A stretch of 64,000 bases of DNA, from the NCBI RefSeq assembly GCF_024498075.1, contig NZ_JANHOF010000008.1:186001-250000 (forward strand), given 5' to 3'. The notes beneath the pieces were generated by a model that saw only the letters and a list, made by a program, of their open reading frames with translations, had not been told where the DNA came from and ran no database searches. Source of the DNA: Paenibacillus mendelii (lineage in GTDB: Bacteria; Bacillota; Bacilli; Paenibacillales; Paenibacillaceae). The translations under genes and the position numbers were made by a program. Below are positions 31,758 through 40,441 of the stretch, piece after piece. Positions within the stretch are counted from its first letter, which is position 1, and every line of letters starts with the position of its first letter.

Positions 31758-32558
31758 CTTACCTGTAAGCATCGCGTAATTCTCTATCACCTGCCGCGGT
31801 GCAGGATTGACAATCTCGTACAGGAATACATTCCCATAACCGGCATCCTCCAGCGCAGACAGCACTTCTGCCCACTGAATGATGCCTTTGCCAGGCATCC
31901 AGTGTCGCTCATCGATCCCATCGTTATCGGATATATGAGTCGTTCTGATCCGCGAGCCAAGCCGGCGTATGAACGCCTCGGGTGCCTCCTTAAACAAATG
32001 ATTCACATCGCAGCATATCCCCAGCCCGGGATGATCGGGCAGCAAATACTCCATCTCCTCGGCAGAGTTTCCCAGACAAGTACGAGGCAAACATTCCACC
32101 GCCAGCACGATACCGCGAGCAGCGGCTTCGACGGCCAGGAGCTCAAGTGTTTCTCTGCAGGTTTCTAGGCGCAGCGGTCTTTCCGCATCAGCGATCGGTT
32201 CCCAGCTCGGATGGAATACAGCCGTATGGATGCCCCATTCTTGTGCGTACTGAAGAACCCGAGTTACGCTGCGTATTACCTGCTCTCGAACAGCTTCATC
32301 TAACGAAGAGGGATCCCACTCGGTGCCATACGGGATATGAATCGACCATACCTCGATGCCCAAGCTGCGTGCCGCTTGAATAACGTTGTCGCACTTTTCC
32401 TTCACGGTCGCATCGAAAATATCCAGTGACTGCCACGTTAGCTCGATGCAATCGATTCCCGCTGCTTTCACCTGCTGCAAATCCATGGGCATCTTCGCAC
32501 TATAGGAGATGCCAACCTTCCATTTTCCCGCAGTAGTCAATTCCTTCACCTCATTCAT
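31746..32558 (-). CDS. Sugar phosphate isomerase/epimerase (xylose-isomerase-like TIM barrel)
   Basis: A 270-residue AP-endonuclease-2-type TIM barrel. Metal-site residues appear as Glu in LAVECLPR, Asp/His in CCDVNHLF, His in TTHISDNDG and a final Glu in FLYEIVNP. The start may be ATG 32558 (weak ribosome binding site) or TTG 32540, which has GAGGTGA five bases before it. It is convergent with the amidohydrolase of the muropeptide locus and may or may not belong to it. The last codons come from a fragment of the 114-bp repeat family, so the C-terminus may have been altered by that insertion. Confidence 0.88.
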   Translation of the reverse strand: MNEVKELTTAGKWKVGISYSAKMPMDLQQVKAAGIDCIELTWQSLDIFDATVKEKCDNVIQAARSLGIEVWSIHIPYGTEWDPSSLDEAVREQVIRSVTRVLQYAQEWGIHTAVFHPSWEPIADAERPLRLETCRETLELLAVEAAARGIVLAVECLPRTCLGNSAEEMEYLLPDHPGLGICCDVNHLFKEAPEAFIRRLGSRIRTTHISDNDGIDERHWMPGKGIIQWAEVLSALEDAGYGNVFLYEIVNPAPRQVIENYAMLTGKREL

Positions 32559-32645
32559 TTGTATAATCGCATCTTCCAGAAAAAGTTAGGTTTTATAGCA
32601 AATATAGTATAGTCGACGCCCATGGCGGCGTAAAGCACAAGTATA

Positions 32646-32703
32646 CTGTCCTGCCCTGTCCTGCTCTGCCCAGCCCAGCCCAGTCCTGTCCCACCCGCCC
32701 TGC
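32646..32703. repeat. Pentanucleotide microsatellite
   Basis: About eleven copies of a 5-base word (CCTGT/CCTGC/CCCAG variants) between the isomerase start and the Pit terminator. No gene is disrupted. Confidence 0.75.
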
Positions 32704-32726
32704 TCAGCTTTTTTCTGGCCTCTAAC

Positions 32727-32763
32727 AAAAATAAGCCACCCAGAAGACTTGAAGTCTCTGGCT
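32727..32763 (-). terminator. Terminator of the Pit operon
   Basis: On the minus strand AGCCA-GAGACTT pairs with AAGTCTTC-TGGCT and is followed by TTATTTTTG. It starts 68 bases after the pit stop. Confidence 0.75.
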
Positions 32764-32830
32764 GACCTATTAACAGCAGCGCATGCGGACACGAATACCG
32801 CAGCAGCACACCCTATCTATACAAATTCAA

Positions 32831-33826
32831 CTACATGAACAACTTCATAATACGGAAGATAATCATCGCGAGTAAAGCCGTTATCGGGATCGTAATGATC
32901 CAGGACATAAAGATTTTTCCGGCCATGTCCCATTTGACGGCGGAGAAGCGTTTGGCGCTGCCAACCCCGAGAATGGATGAAGTAATGACATGGGTCGTAC
33001 TAACCGGCAGATGCAGCAGCGTAGAAGTCAGAATAACGGACGCGGAGGAGATATCCGCTGCAAATCCGTTAACCGGATCGATTTTAAAAATCTTCGTCCC
33101 CATCGTCTTAATGATCTTCCAGCCGCCGACCGAGGTTCCGAGCGCCATAGCCGTAGCTGCGGAGATTTTCACCCACAGCGGAACATCCAAAGTATCCTGA
33201 AGTCCTGCTGCGACGAGCGCGAACGTCATGATCCCCATCGCCTTCTGAGCGTCGTTCGTACCGTGCGTGAACGATTGGAAGGCGGCGGTCAGGATTTGGC
33301 CTTTGCGGAAATGCTTGTTGATTTGATGCGGGCTGGATTTGGCGAATATTTTCTTGAACAGCCACATCACGATAAACCCGATCGAGAACGCAATAATCGG
33401 CGACAAAATAAGTGCCTTAACAATATCCGTGAACCCTGACGCATTAATCCCGCTAAACCCTTCTGAGCTAATTACTGCACCCGCAAGAGCACCAATCAGC
33501 GCATGGGAGGAAGAGGACGGAATTCCGAACCACCACGTGATAAGGTTCCATATAATCGCCGCGAGGAGCGCGGCAATGACGATCTCTACACCATGATCCA
33601 GCTTCGCCGGATCGGCTACACTGCCCCCGATTGTCTTCGCTACGCCCGTGAAGAGCATGGCGCCGATAAAGTTCATCGATGAGGCGATGATGATCGCCAA
33701 TCGAGGTGATAATGCCCGCGTCGAGACCGAAGTCGCGATCGCGTTGGCCGTGTCGTGAAAACCGTTAATAAAGTCGAATGCCAGCGCCAGAAAAATAACG
33801 ATACCAACTAAAACGTATATGTCCAT
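32831..33826 (-). CDS. pit: Low-affinity inorganic phosphate transporter (PiT family)
   Basis: A 331-residue polytopic membrane protein. The duplicated PiT signature is visible as FDFINGFHDTANAIA near the N-terminus and SFTHGTNDAQKAMG in the second half; about ten helices are expected. It carries out H+- (or Na+-) coupled phosphate or metal-phosphate uptake. AGGTGG lies upstream of ATG 33826. The gene follows its DUF47 partner by 20 bases, the usual Firmicute arrangement. Confidence 0.95.
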   Translation of the reverse strand: MDIYVLVGIVIFLALAFDFINGFHDTANAIATSVSTRALSPRLAIIIASSMNFIGAMLFTGVAKTIGGSVADPAKLDHGVEIVIAALLAAIIWNLITWWFGIPSSSSHALIGALAGAVISSEGFSGINASGFTDIVKALILSPIIAFSIGFIVMWLFKKIFAKSSPHQINKHFRKGQILTAAFQSFTHGTNDAQKAMGIMTFALVAAGLQDTLDVPLWVKISAATAMALGTSVGGWKIIKTMGTKIFKIDPVNGFAADISSASVILTSTLLHLPVSTTHVITSSILGVGSAKRFSAVKWDMAGKIFMSWIITIPITALLAMIIFRIMKLFM

Positions 33827-33846
33827 GACCGTGGTCCACCTGCTCC

Positions 33847-34458
33847 TTAGCTGTTGCGCATAATGATTGTTTCAAGTGTATTGGCCACGTCTTCGCAGTA
33901 GTCGGTCGTCTGCTCCAGCCGCTCATATATTTCTTTCCGTTTGATCAGTTCAATCGGATCCGTAACCTTCGCAAACAAGCTCTTTACGCATACCCGGAGC
34001 AGATCGTCCGCTTGGTTCTCCAGCTCGTTAATGTGAATAGCGGGCTCGCGGATGGCAAGCAGCTTCTTCTCGGTAAGCAAGTAGATCGCTTTCTTAATTT
34101 GCTGCGCGCTGCGCACCAGGATGTCGGCAAACAACGTGATATATTCGTCATGCTCTTGAATGTGATACATCTCAAAACGGGACGCGCATGCTTCAATGCC
34201 GTCCAGCACATCGTCGAGCGATGTCGTGAGCTTCATAATATCGTCACGTTCGATCGGGGTGATGAATGTCTTGTTCAATTCGGTAATAACCGTATGTACA
34301 TGGCGGTCGCATTTGCTCTCGTACTCTTTCATGGCCTTGGCAAATTGCGTTACATCCTTTAAATTCGAAACGTTCTTCGCAAAGTACTCGACTGCTTCAA
34401 GCAGTATGTCCGACATTGACTCCAGCGTCGTAAAAAAAATGTCTTTTTTCTTGAACAT
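33847..34458 (-). CDS. DUF47 PhoU-like accessory protein of Pit
   Basis: A 203-residue all-helical PhoU-like protein (DUF47). FKKKDIFF, TPIERDDIMKLTTSLDDVLDGIE and LIKRKEIYERLEQTTDYCEDVAN are family signatures with the acidic metal-binding stretches. It is thought to modulate the adjacent Pit transporter. AAGGGG precedes ATG 34458. It leads the two-gene operon whose promoter region has a possible PhoP box. Confidence 0.93.
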   Translation of the reverse strand: MFKKKDIFFTTLESMSDILLEAVEYFAKNVSNLKDVTQFAKAMKEYESKCDRHVHTVITELNKTFITPIERDDIMKLTTSLDDVLDGIEACASRFEMYHIQEHDEYITLFADILVRSAQQIKKAIYLLTEKKLLAIREPAIHINELENQADDLLRVCVKSLFAKVTDPIELIKRKEIYERLEQTTDYCEDVANTLETIIMRNS

Positions 34459-34532
34459 TTGTTATCCCCTTCACCCTCGTGCAAGATTAGCATTGCCGAA
34501 CCATGTACACAAAACCGACAATATCTTACCAT

Positions 34533-34564
34533 AGTATAACTTCCTTTTGTTAACGCATTGTAAA
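34533..34564 (-). promoter_or_regulatory. Pit operon promoter with possible PhoP box
   Basis: On the minus strand TTTACA (34564-34559) and TTAACA (34553-34548) are 5 bases apart, matching the TTAACA-like direct repeats bound by PhoP, and a TATACT -10 (34538-34533) follows after 9 bases. Only two of the usual four repeats are clear. Confidence 0.5.
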
Positions 34565-34818
34565 GGTTTTATGACATTTTCAAAAATAGTTTTCACAATT
34601 ACGCTGTTTTTCCCCTGTCTTTCTCCTAGTGTTTTCTGTATGGACCGTTTTTAACCGCCTGGAAAATAAATATAACCAGCATAATTTCTTCAATTTTTTA
34701 CCATTAAATTCTGTATTACACGCTCCCCATTGCAAAGAAACCGCCCGGCACCAAGCGCCGAGCGGTTTCCAAGCAGCTATCCCTTATAATCCCCTGCCTT
34801 GATGCGCCCTATCAGCAG
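34565..34818. other. Intergenic region between YerB and the Pit operon
   Basis: AT-rich; holds the terminator 34737-34769. No gene recognised. Confidence 0.5.
34737..34769 (-). terminator. Terminator of the YerB-like gene
   Basis: GAAACCGCYCGGC pairs with its complement around ACCAA; on the minus strand TTTCTTTGC follows. Confidence 0.7.
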
Positions 34819-35910
34819 CTAGCTGATTGTGATATGCTCCGCAAAAGTAGGCTTCATGGGTACGATATGATAGTAAGTCTTGCCGGGTACGAACGGCAGC
34901 TCTTTCCCATCCTTCATAATGCGGATGACGCCATCCCCGCTTCGTTCCCACGTGCAATCGACCGCTTGCCCAAGCTGCACAAGCATCGCAGGGCCGCCGG
35001 ATTCCAGATCGATCTTAAGCCGGCCGATATCGTCATACACAGTTTGTTTGGCCCCCAGCACGACAATGTTCGTCGTGGTTAGCTGCTTCTCCGTCGTAAG
35101 GTCCGTGTGCGGCTTATCGTTGATTGACCGCGCGTAGAGCCGGGTCGCCGGGTCGTAGGCATACGACACCTTGTAATTTTTGAGGAGGAAGGAGATTCCT
35201 ACCTGGGTCGCCGGCGATCCGCCAGCCGTTGCCCCCTCCTCTGCGAATGGATACACCGGAACAGGCACATCCGTCTTGTAGTTCTTCTTGTCCGCCCCTT
35301 GCCGCAGCTTCTCGAGATTGGAATAGAGATTATGCGGCGCTTTGCGGGATTTATCCCGCCAGTAATAGCTGCCCGCATTCGTAATCTCATCGAGATACGG
35401 CTTCTTCTGCTTCTGTAGAATTGCATAGGCATCCGGGCTGCCTCCTGCGTGGACGAGCAGCCCTCCATAGGTCTCCCCAAGCTCAATTAAATAAGGCCGG
35501 ATGCTGCGTATAGGTCCGATTGCATCCGGGAAGTCGTCGCTCTGAAATATCGCCACCAGCCTTGTAATCCCGCCTTCAGCAAGCACTTCCCACACCATGT
35601 CGGCATGCGGCAGTCCCGATTGCGGCCGTGCCTTGGACATATTGTTAATCATGACGGCAATCGCCCGTTTATCGGCCGCCGTATCCTGCTTCAATCCAGT
35701 CAGCGGCGCCGTAAAATCAGGCTCGGCCGGGACAACTATTCCGTCATCCTCCGGTGCCGTTTCTACCGGCGGCGGCGCGATCACGTCTTCTACGGGTGGC
35801 TGCTGCTCCTTGCTGCTGCAGCCGGCCACAATGACCGCAAGCAGCAGGAGCGCGAATCCAAGTGCTGCCGTTATACGTAATCCTCTGCGGCTTGTTTCCC
35901 TCATGCGCAT
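34819..35910 (-). CDS. yerB: DUF3048 lipoprotein, YerB-like
   Basis: A 363-residue lipoprotein: signal peptide with lipobox IVAGC, then a Pro/Glu-rich linker (EQQPPVEDVIAPPP), then the two DUF3048 regions (N part: AIAVMINNMSKARPQSGL, VWEVLAEGGITRLVA; C part: YAYDPATRLYARS, IVVLGAKQTV). Start set at 35910, where AAAGGTGG is 5-6 bases upstream. The function of YerB is not established; it is extracytoplasmic. In B. subtilis yerB lies beside yerC near purD, so its presence between yerC and pur genes here is a loosened version of that neighbourhood. Confidence 0.93.
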   Translation of the reverse strand: MRMRETSRRGLRITAALGFALLLLAVIVAGCSSKEQQPPVEDVIAPPPVETAPEDDGIVVPAEPDFTAPLTGLKQDTAADKRAIAVMINNMSKARPQSGLPHADMVWEVLAEGGITRLVAIFQSDDFPDAIGPIRSIRPYLIELGETYGGLLVHAGGSPDAYAILQKQKKPYLDEITNAGSYYWRDKSRKAPHNLYSNLEKLRQGADKKNYKTDVPVPVYPFAEEGATAGGSPATQVGISFLLKNYKVSYAYDPATRLYARSINDKPHTDLTTEKQLTTTNIVVLGAKQTVYDDIGRLKIDLESGGPAMLVQLGQAVDCTWERSGDGVIRIMKDGKELPFVPGKTYYHIVPMKPTFAEHITIS

Positions 35911-36068
35911 AAGTTCCACCTTTACTCATGTATTCGGTCATTTTTACCTACCCATATTAAACCACATACAAGGCCGGCTTGTCTGCCGATCTAAACGATT
36001 GGCATCCAGAGTTCGCCAGTTCCCCCCCCTCATTCTCTCCCTGATTCGCTTATCACCCTTTATACAAA

Positions 36069-36123
36069 TAAGCCCGCATCCCTTCACTCCCTGCAAAAAG
36101 TTACCGGGGTTAAGAATGCGGGC
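36069..36123. other. Hairpin upstream of the small membrane ORF
   Basis: GCCCGCAT pairs with ATGCGGGC across about 38 bases, 56 bases before the small ORF. It could be a leader structure or old terminator; no T-run follows. Confidence 0.4.
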
Positions 36124-36178
36124 TCACCACATACTACAATTCAAAAACCAGCATCAAAATAGGAGGTACCTTAAGCCT

Positions 36179-36298
36179 ATGCCGGCATGGATGGAATGGA
36201 TCAAACAGCACGGATTTGCAATTGCCATTGTCGTATTGGCTGCAGCCGCGATTGCCTACGTGGTGGCCAAACGCAAATCGCTGTTCTACAAAGAGTGA
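36179..36298 (+). CDS. 39-residue single-pass membrane protein
   Basis: ATG 36179 follows AGGAGG (36161-36166) at 12 bases. The peptide MPAWMEWIKQHG precedes one clear transmembrane helix (FAIAIVVLAAAAIAYVVA) and a basic tail KRKSLFYKE, giving an N-out or N-in single span with positive end. Family unknown. It overlaps the end of the histidine kinase gene on the other strand by 13 bases. The membrane span and ribosome binding site make it believable. Confidence 0.6.
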   Translation: MPAWMEWIKQHGFAIAIVVLAAAAIAYVVAKRKSLFYKE

Positions 36299-37710
36299 CC
36301 GTCTTCCTCTCCGCTTGGAACCGTAAGCAGTGGAACCCGAATCGTTACGGTCGTTCCCTCCTCCGGAACGCTCTCCAGCTCGACCGTCCCCCCATGCAGC
36401 TCCACGATTTCTTTGCAGATGGCAAGCCCCAAACCGCTGCCTGCACGCTGACTCTCGCCTTTATAAAACTTCTCCATCACATGCGCTAAATCCTCAGGCG
36501 CAATACCGCAGCCGGTATCCGACACCGACACGCGCGCCATTCCTGCCTCCCGCTCGGCCGTTATCGTGACGGAACCGCCGCGCGGTGTGAATTTGAACGC
36601 ATTGTCGAGCACATTGATCATCACCTGCTTCAACCGGTTAGCATCGGCTTTCACAAGCATCGTACTTTCCACGGTCAGGCGGGCCGTCAGGCCAATGCCC
36701 TCCCGTTGTGCTCTCGCCTCGTACTGCCTGACCGTCTCCTTGACCGGCGCCAAGAAATCGAGCAGCTCGGGATGCAGTACAATACTCTTCGCGTACAGCT
36801 TGGAGAAATCGAGCAGGTCTTCCACCAGACCCGACAAGCGGTCCGTCTCCCTGTCGATAACCGACAGCCCGAGCTGTACCTCCTCGACATCCGCCGGATC
36901 GCCGGAGGCAAGTGTTTCACTCCAGCCTTTTATCGATGTGAGCGGCGTCCGCAGCTCATGGGAGATCGATGAGATAAAGTCGTTCTTCAGCTTCTCCCTT
37001 CTCGTAATCTCCGCCGCCATCGTATTGAGCGTATCCGCCAGCCGGCCTATTTCGTCGCGGTCATGGCTTGCTGCACGCCGCGTCCAATTTCCCTCTGCCA
37101 TCTGCTCGGCAACACGGGTCAAATTACGGATCGGACGCGCAATTCGATTGGCCAGCCATATACTCATGCCGAAGAAGAGCAGCACGACCACAACAGCCAC
37201 GATGAGAGTTATCCAAAATAAGTTGCGCAGCGTAGCATCCACGCTTTCGAGCGAAGCCGTGTAACGGAACATAGCAACGACGCGCTGCTCCGATTTCAAG
37301 GGTACCGTAACAGCGGCAATCCGTTCATGCGTGGTTGGATCCACGCCCCGCCAGATGCCCTTCTCCCCATCAAGCGCTTGAATGACATCCGGGGTCGTCA
37401 GCTTTCGTCCAGCCCCCGATATACCGTCGGCATCCACGACTAACCCGCCTTGGTTATCCAGCAGCTGGAGATGCTCCACCCCATCCGTCATGTTCTGAAG
37501 CATGTACCGGGCCTTATCTCTCATCGTTTGATAGGCAAGGTTGCGGTTATGCAGCGTGACCTCTGTCTCCGCCCTCTGCAGCACCGAACCGACGGCGCTT
37601 CGATAGTAATAATTCCATACCAACGTAACGAACATGGAGCCGAGCAGCACAACTACAAGAACGATCAGCACACCGTAGCTCCACACCATTCGTGTCCGGA
37701 GACTGCTCAT
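36286..37710 (-). CDS. Sensor histidine kinase
   Basis: A 474-residue membrane kinase. Helix 1 (~10-35) and helix 2 (~165-190) flank an extracytoplasmic sensor domain; then HAMP (~190-240; RIARPIRNLTRVAEQM), HisKA with the phospho-His in ISHELRTPLTSIKGW, and HATPase_c with NVLDNAFKFTPRGG (N), DTGCGIAPEDL (G1) and GSGLGLAICK (G2). ATG 37710 overlaps the TGA of the response regulator by four bases (ATGA), so they are coupled. The stimulus is unknown; the neighbouring lipoprotein and polysaccharide deacetylase suggest envelope sensing. Confidence 0.95.
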   Translation of the reverse strand: MSSLRTRMVWSYGVLIVLVVVLLGSMFVTLVWNYYYRSAVGSVLQRAETEVTLHNRNLAYQTMRDKARYMLQNMTDGVEHLQLLDNQGGLVVDADGISGAGRKLTTPDVIQALDGEKGIWRGVDPTTHERIAAVTVPLKSEQRVVAMFRYTASLESVDATLRNLFWITLIVAVVVVLLFFGMSIWLANRIARPIRNLTRVAEQMAEGNWTRRAASHDRDEIGRLADTLNTMAAEITRREKLKNDFISSISHELRTPLTSIKGWSETLASGDPADVEEVQLGLSVIDRETDRLSGLVEDLLDFSKLYAKSIVLHPELLDFLAPVKETVRQYEARAQREGIGLTARLTVESTMLVKADANRLKQVMINVLDNAFKFTPRGGSVTITAEREAGMARVSVSDTGCGIAPEDLAHVMEKFYKGESQRAGSGLGLAICKEIVELHGGTVELESVPEEGTTVTIRVPLLTVPSGEEDGHSL

Positions 37711-38927
37711 CGCCCATCGCTCCGTTTCCAGCGGTAGCCATAGCCCCATAACGTTTCGATAAATCGAGGGTCAGACGGCTCATCCTCGATTTTCTGGCGG
37801 ATGCGCCGAATGTTAACATCCACGATCTTCAAATCCCCGATGAAGTGCCTGCCCCATACCGCATCCAAAATATCGTCCCGGCTAAGGCCCTCGCCTGCAC
37901 GTTCCATGAGCAGCTTCACCAGTGTCCATTCGGTCGGAGTCAGCACGACCTCCTCGTCTCGCTTCCATAGCCGGCGCTCAGCTGAAGACAAGCGGAATAT
38001 CCCTTCATGCAGCTCATTGTGCTGCCTGCGCAGATCCCCCTGAGACGGCATTGCACGCGGGCGATCCTCCATATCGGCGAAGGCCTTGGGATCGCCGGCT
38101 GCGGAACCGTTCCCCGTGGGCGTCGTTCCAACATACGTAGACCCCAACAAAGAGCCCGCTCCTCCTGCCGAACCATTGCCCTCTCCGTTACCAGCCTCAG
38201 TTTCAGACTCTGGTGCCGCCTTTACGTTATCGCTATCGCTTCCCAGACGGATGACGGGTATAGCTCCACCGCTCGCCATCTCGCCGCCAACGGAATGGAT
38301 GACGGCACTTGATTCGCCTGATCGGCCAGCAGTCTCGCTTATGACGTCCGCCCTGTTCCATTCTTCATTCCGACGATCGGTTGCTTCCATGTCCCCGCGG
38401 ACAATGCCATCAACGGATGCATCCCGATTCAATGCTGCAGGGCCTGATCCATCGACGCCCTCGTGCTGCATCGTTGATTCACCTGCTACTGGCGCTGCAG
38501 AGTCACCAGCTTTCGCACCCTCAGCATCCCCAGCCCCTTCCGGCCAAGATAAGCCTCCGGGCATCATACGCCGATGCAGTGCACCGAGCCGAGCGATCAG
38601 CTCGCCCGGACTGAACGGCTTCTGCACATAATCGTCTGCGCCAAGCTCTAGTCCGCGGATTTTGTCCTCTTCCTGAGATTTCGCCGTCAGCATGATGATC
38701 CCCATCCGCGGAAACTTCTCCCGCAGCTGCTCGCATACCTCGAAACCGCTGATCGTCGGCAGCATGACGTCAAGCAGCGCCACATCGAAGGGAGGATCGG
38801 CTTCATCGGCAAGCATCAGGGCCGTCTCTCCGTCCTCCGCCTCGGTTACGTCCATTCCGTTGCGCTTTAAGTTAATGCGGACAAATCCGCGTATCGCTTC
38901 TTCATCCTCTAGCAGCAAAATCCGCAT
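37707..38927 (-). CDS. OmpR/PhoB-type response regulator with ~185-residue linker
   Basis: A 406-residue response regulator; ordinary family members have about 230. Receiver domain 1-120 (acidic pocket LEDEE, phospho-acceptor Asp53 in ALLDVMLP, Lys103 in VQKPFSP). Residues ~123-307 are a Gly/Ala/Ser/Glu-rich, low-complexity stretch with no domain. The winged helix (~308-406) is normal: LTPTEWTLVKLLM, RDDILDAVWG, VDVNIRRIRQKIE, ETLWGYGYRW. It is read in one frame with no stop, so it is not a fusion error of two genes. It is coupled to the kinase gene by ATGA overlap. Confidence 0.93.
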   Translation of the reverse strand: MRILLLEDEEAIRGFVRINLKRNGMDVTEAEDGETALMLADEADPPFDVALLDVMLPTISGFEVCEQLREKFPRMGIIMLTAKSQEEDKIRGLELGADDYVQKPFSPGELIARLGALHRRMMPGGLSWPEGAGDAEGAKAGDSAAPVAGESTMQHEGVDGSGPAALNRDASVDGIVRGDMEATDRRNEEWNRADVISETAGRSGESSAVIHSVGGEMASGGAIPVIRLGSDSDNVKAAPESETEAGNGEGNGSAGGAGSLLGSTYVGTTPTGNGSAAGDPKAFADMEDRPRAMPSQGDLRRQHNELHEGIFRLSSAERRLWKRDEEVVLTPTEWTLVKLLMERAGEGLSRDDILDAVWGRHFIGDLKIVDVNIRRIRQKIEDEPSDPRFIETLWGYGYRWKRSDGR

Positions 38928-38954
38928 AATGCCCTCCTTGCTCCATCCAACCCA

Positions 38955-40379
38955 TTAATCTTCCGGAAGAAGCTTGAACAGCCGCTTCAACTCATTCTCA
39001 TCCGGTTGCAGGCCGGTATACAGAGCCCGCTCCTCCTCGGTCCAGTCCTCCGACGGCTCTTCCCATTCTACCGCATACACGATCCCGCCACCTTTAACCA
39101 GCTCGGAATATTGCACCCCTTGATCCTGCCACGCCTGCTCCAAGACATGCCAGTCCGTAAGCGGTGTGCTATGGATAACGAACAGAGGGAGCCTCTTATC
39201 GGATGCCGCTTCGTATATGTCTACATAGAGCTGACCCTTCTCTTCGTCTTTGGGACGCCTCACTGTCACTTGATCGTACCACGTCTGAGGGAAGCGAAGC
39301 GCATACCGCCCGGCGTAATCCACATATTGCTCCATCACAACGTGAAAATTCGCCTTGCCGTCCCATTGCTTCCGCTGATCGATCAAGACCAGTTCACTCA
39401 TCGCCGCATCGGCTGGCTGATCGAGTGCCTCCTTCATGATCTGAATATCCAGAATACCATCGTTGTTCTCATCCCCGCTTAAGGTGGAATAAACATTAAA
39501 GCTTCTGTCGTATTCACTACTGCTCCTCGACGGATAAACCTGGACAAGCCCTCCATTCTCCCAAGCAAGCATGATCGTCATGGAGGAATGAGCCCCCAGC
39601 CCTGCATCAGCAACCATCCCGTAACGGTTCTTAGCTATTTTGCCGACGACCAAGTTATAGTAGCCGTTAACCTCACTTGGCAGTGAGACAGTTTCCGTAT
39701 TTGTGATCATACCCTGCTCCATCCGATATACATGCAGCGTCCTGTCCATTAACCCATAGAGCTGATCTTCCTTTGCTTGCTGCTCCTCCCGGATCAGGAC
39801 GATCTCAGAGCGCTGGTTACCATCGATATCACCAAGCACCGCGCTAGTATACTCAAGCTCGGCAATTGGTTTCGGCGGCACCTTATAGTCCTTCTCCGAT
39901 TGAATCTGGTATACATTCAAGATACCGTTCGGGACCATGTACTGTTTCCATCCAATCAACAATTCCGGCTGGCTGTCTCCGTCCAGATCAGCGGCATCGA
40001 TCCAATCAATGCCATAGCCCGACGATTCGCCAAAGATAAACCATAATTGCCAGCCATCGCTTCCTTCTTTCAGTACGAGCACTTGCTGATCTTCCGAATC
40101 GGTTATGAACGTCACGATCGCTTCTTTGCGCCCGTCGCCGTCAATATCCATTTTCCGCACAGCGGACATGGCTTCATCTTGGTCCGGAAGCGAGAGCTTC
40201 GCCCGCGCCGGAAGCGCATCGCGGACAGCTGCAGCAAGTGCAGCATTCTCCGGTGTTTCGCGCGGTCCCAGCAATAGATCTGCGGGCGTAGCCGTATACT
40301 GGCATCCGGTTATCCCGAGCAAGCAGATGGCTGCTATTACGCGGAGCCCAATCCGTCTTACCCATCGTTGTCGCTTCAC
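38955..40379 (-). CDS. Lipoprotein with FG-GAP/VCBS-like calcium-binding repeats
   Basis: A 474-residue lipoprotein (MKRQRWVRRIGLRVIAA..., lipobox GITGC). Four Asp-rich loops of the D-x-D-G-D type occur: DIDGDGRKEAIV, DLDGDSQPELLI, DIDGNQRSEIVLI and DENNDGILDIQI, as in integrin-like FG-GAP repeats, probably forming part of a beta-propeller. The C-terminal third (QYVDYAGRYALRFPQTWYD) is a separate domain. It lies 27 bases upstream of the response regulator gene on the same strand and could be an accessory of the two-component system. Function unknown. Confidence 0.87.
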   Translation of the reverse strand: MKRQRWVRRIGLRVIAAICLLGITGCQYTATPADLLLGPRETPENAALAAAVRDALPARAKLSLPDQDEAMSAVRKMDIDGDGRKEAIVTFITDSEDQQVLVLKEGSDGWQLWFIFGESSGYGIDWIDAADLDGDSQPELLIGWKQYMVPNGILNVYQIQSEKDYKVPPKPIAELEYTSAVLGDIDGNQRSEIVLIREEQQAKEDQLYGLMDRTLHVYRMEQGMITNTETVSLPSEVNGYYNLVVGKIAKNRYGMVADAGLGAHSSMTIMLAWENGGLVQVYPSRSSSEYDRSFNVYSTLSGDENNDGILDIQIMKEALDQPADAAMSELVLIDQRKQWDGKANFHVVMEQYVDYAGRYALRFPQTWYDQVTVRRPKDEEKGQLYVDIYEAASDKRLPLFVIHSTPLTDWHVLEQAWQDQGVQYSELVKGGGIVYAVEWEEPSEDWTEEERALYTGLQPDENELKRLFKLLPED

Positions 40380-40441
40380 GTCCGGTTCGAATCCCCTTCC
40401 ATCGCAGCCGGCACAAGGTCACCCGGCTAGGCGTTCGTAAA

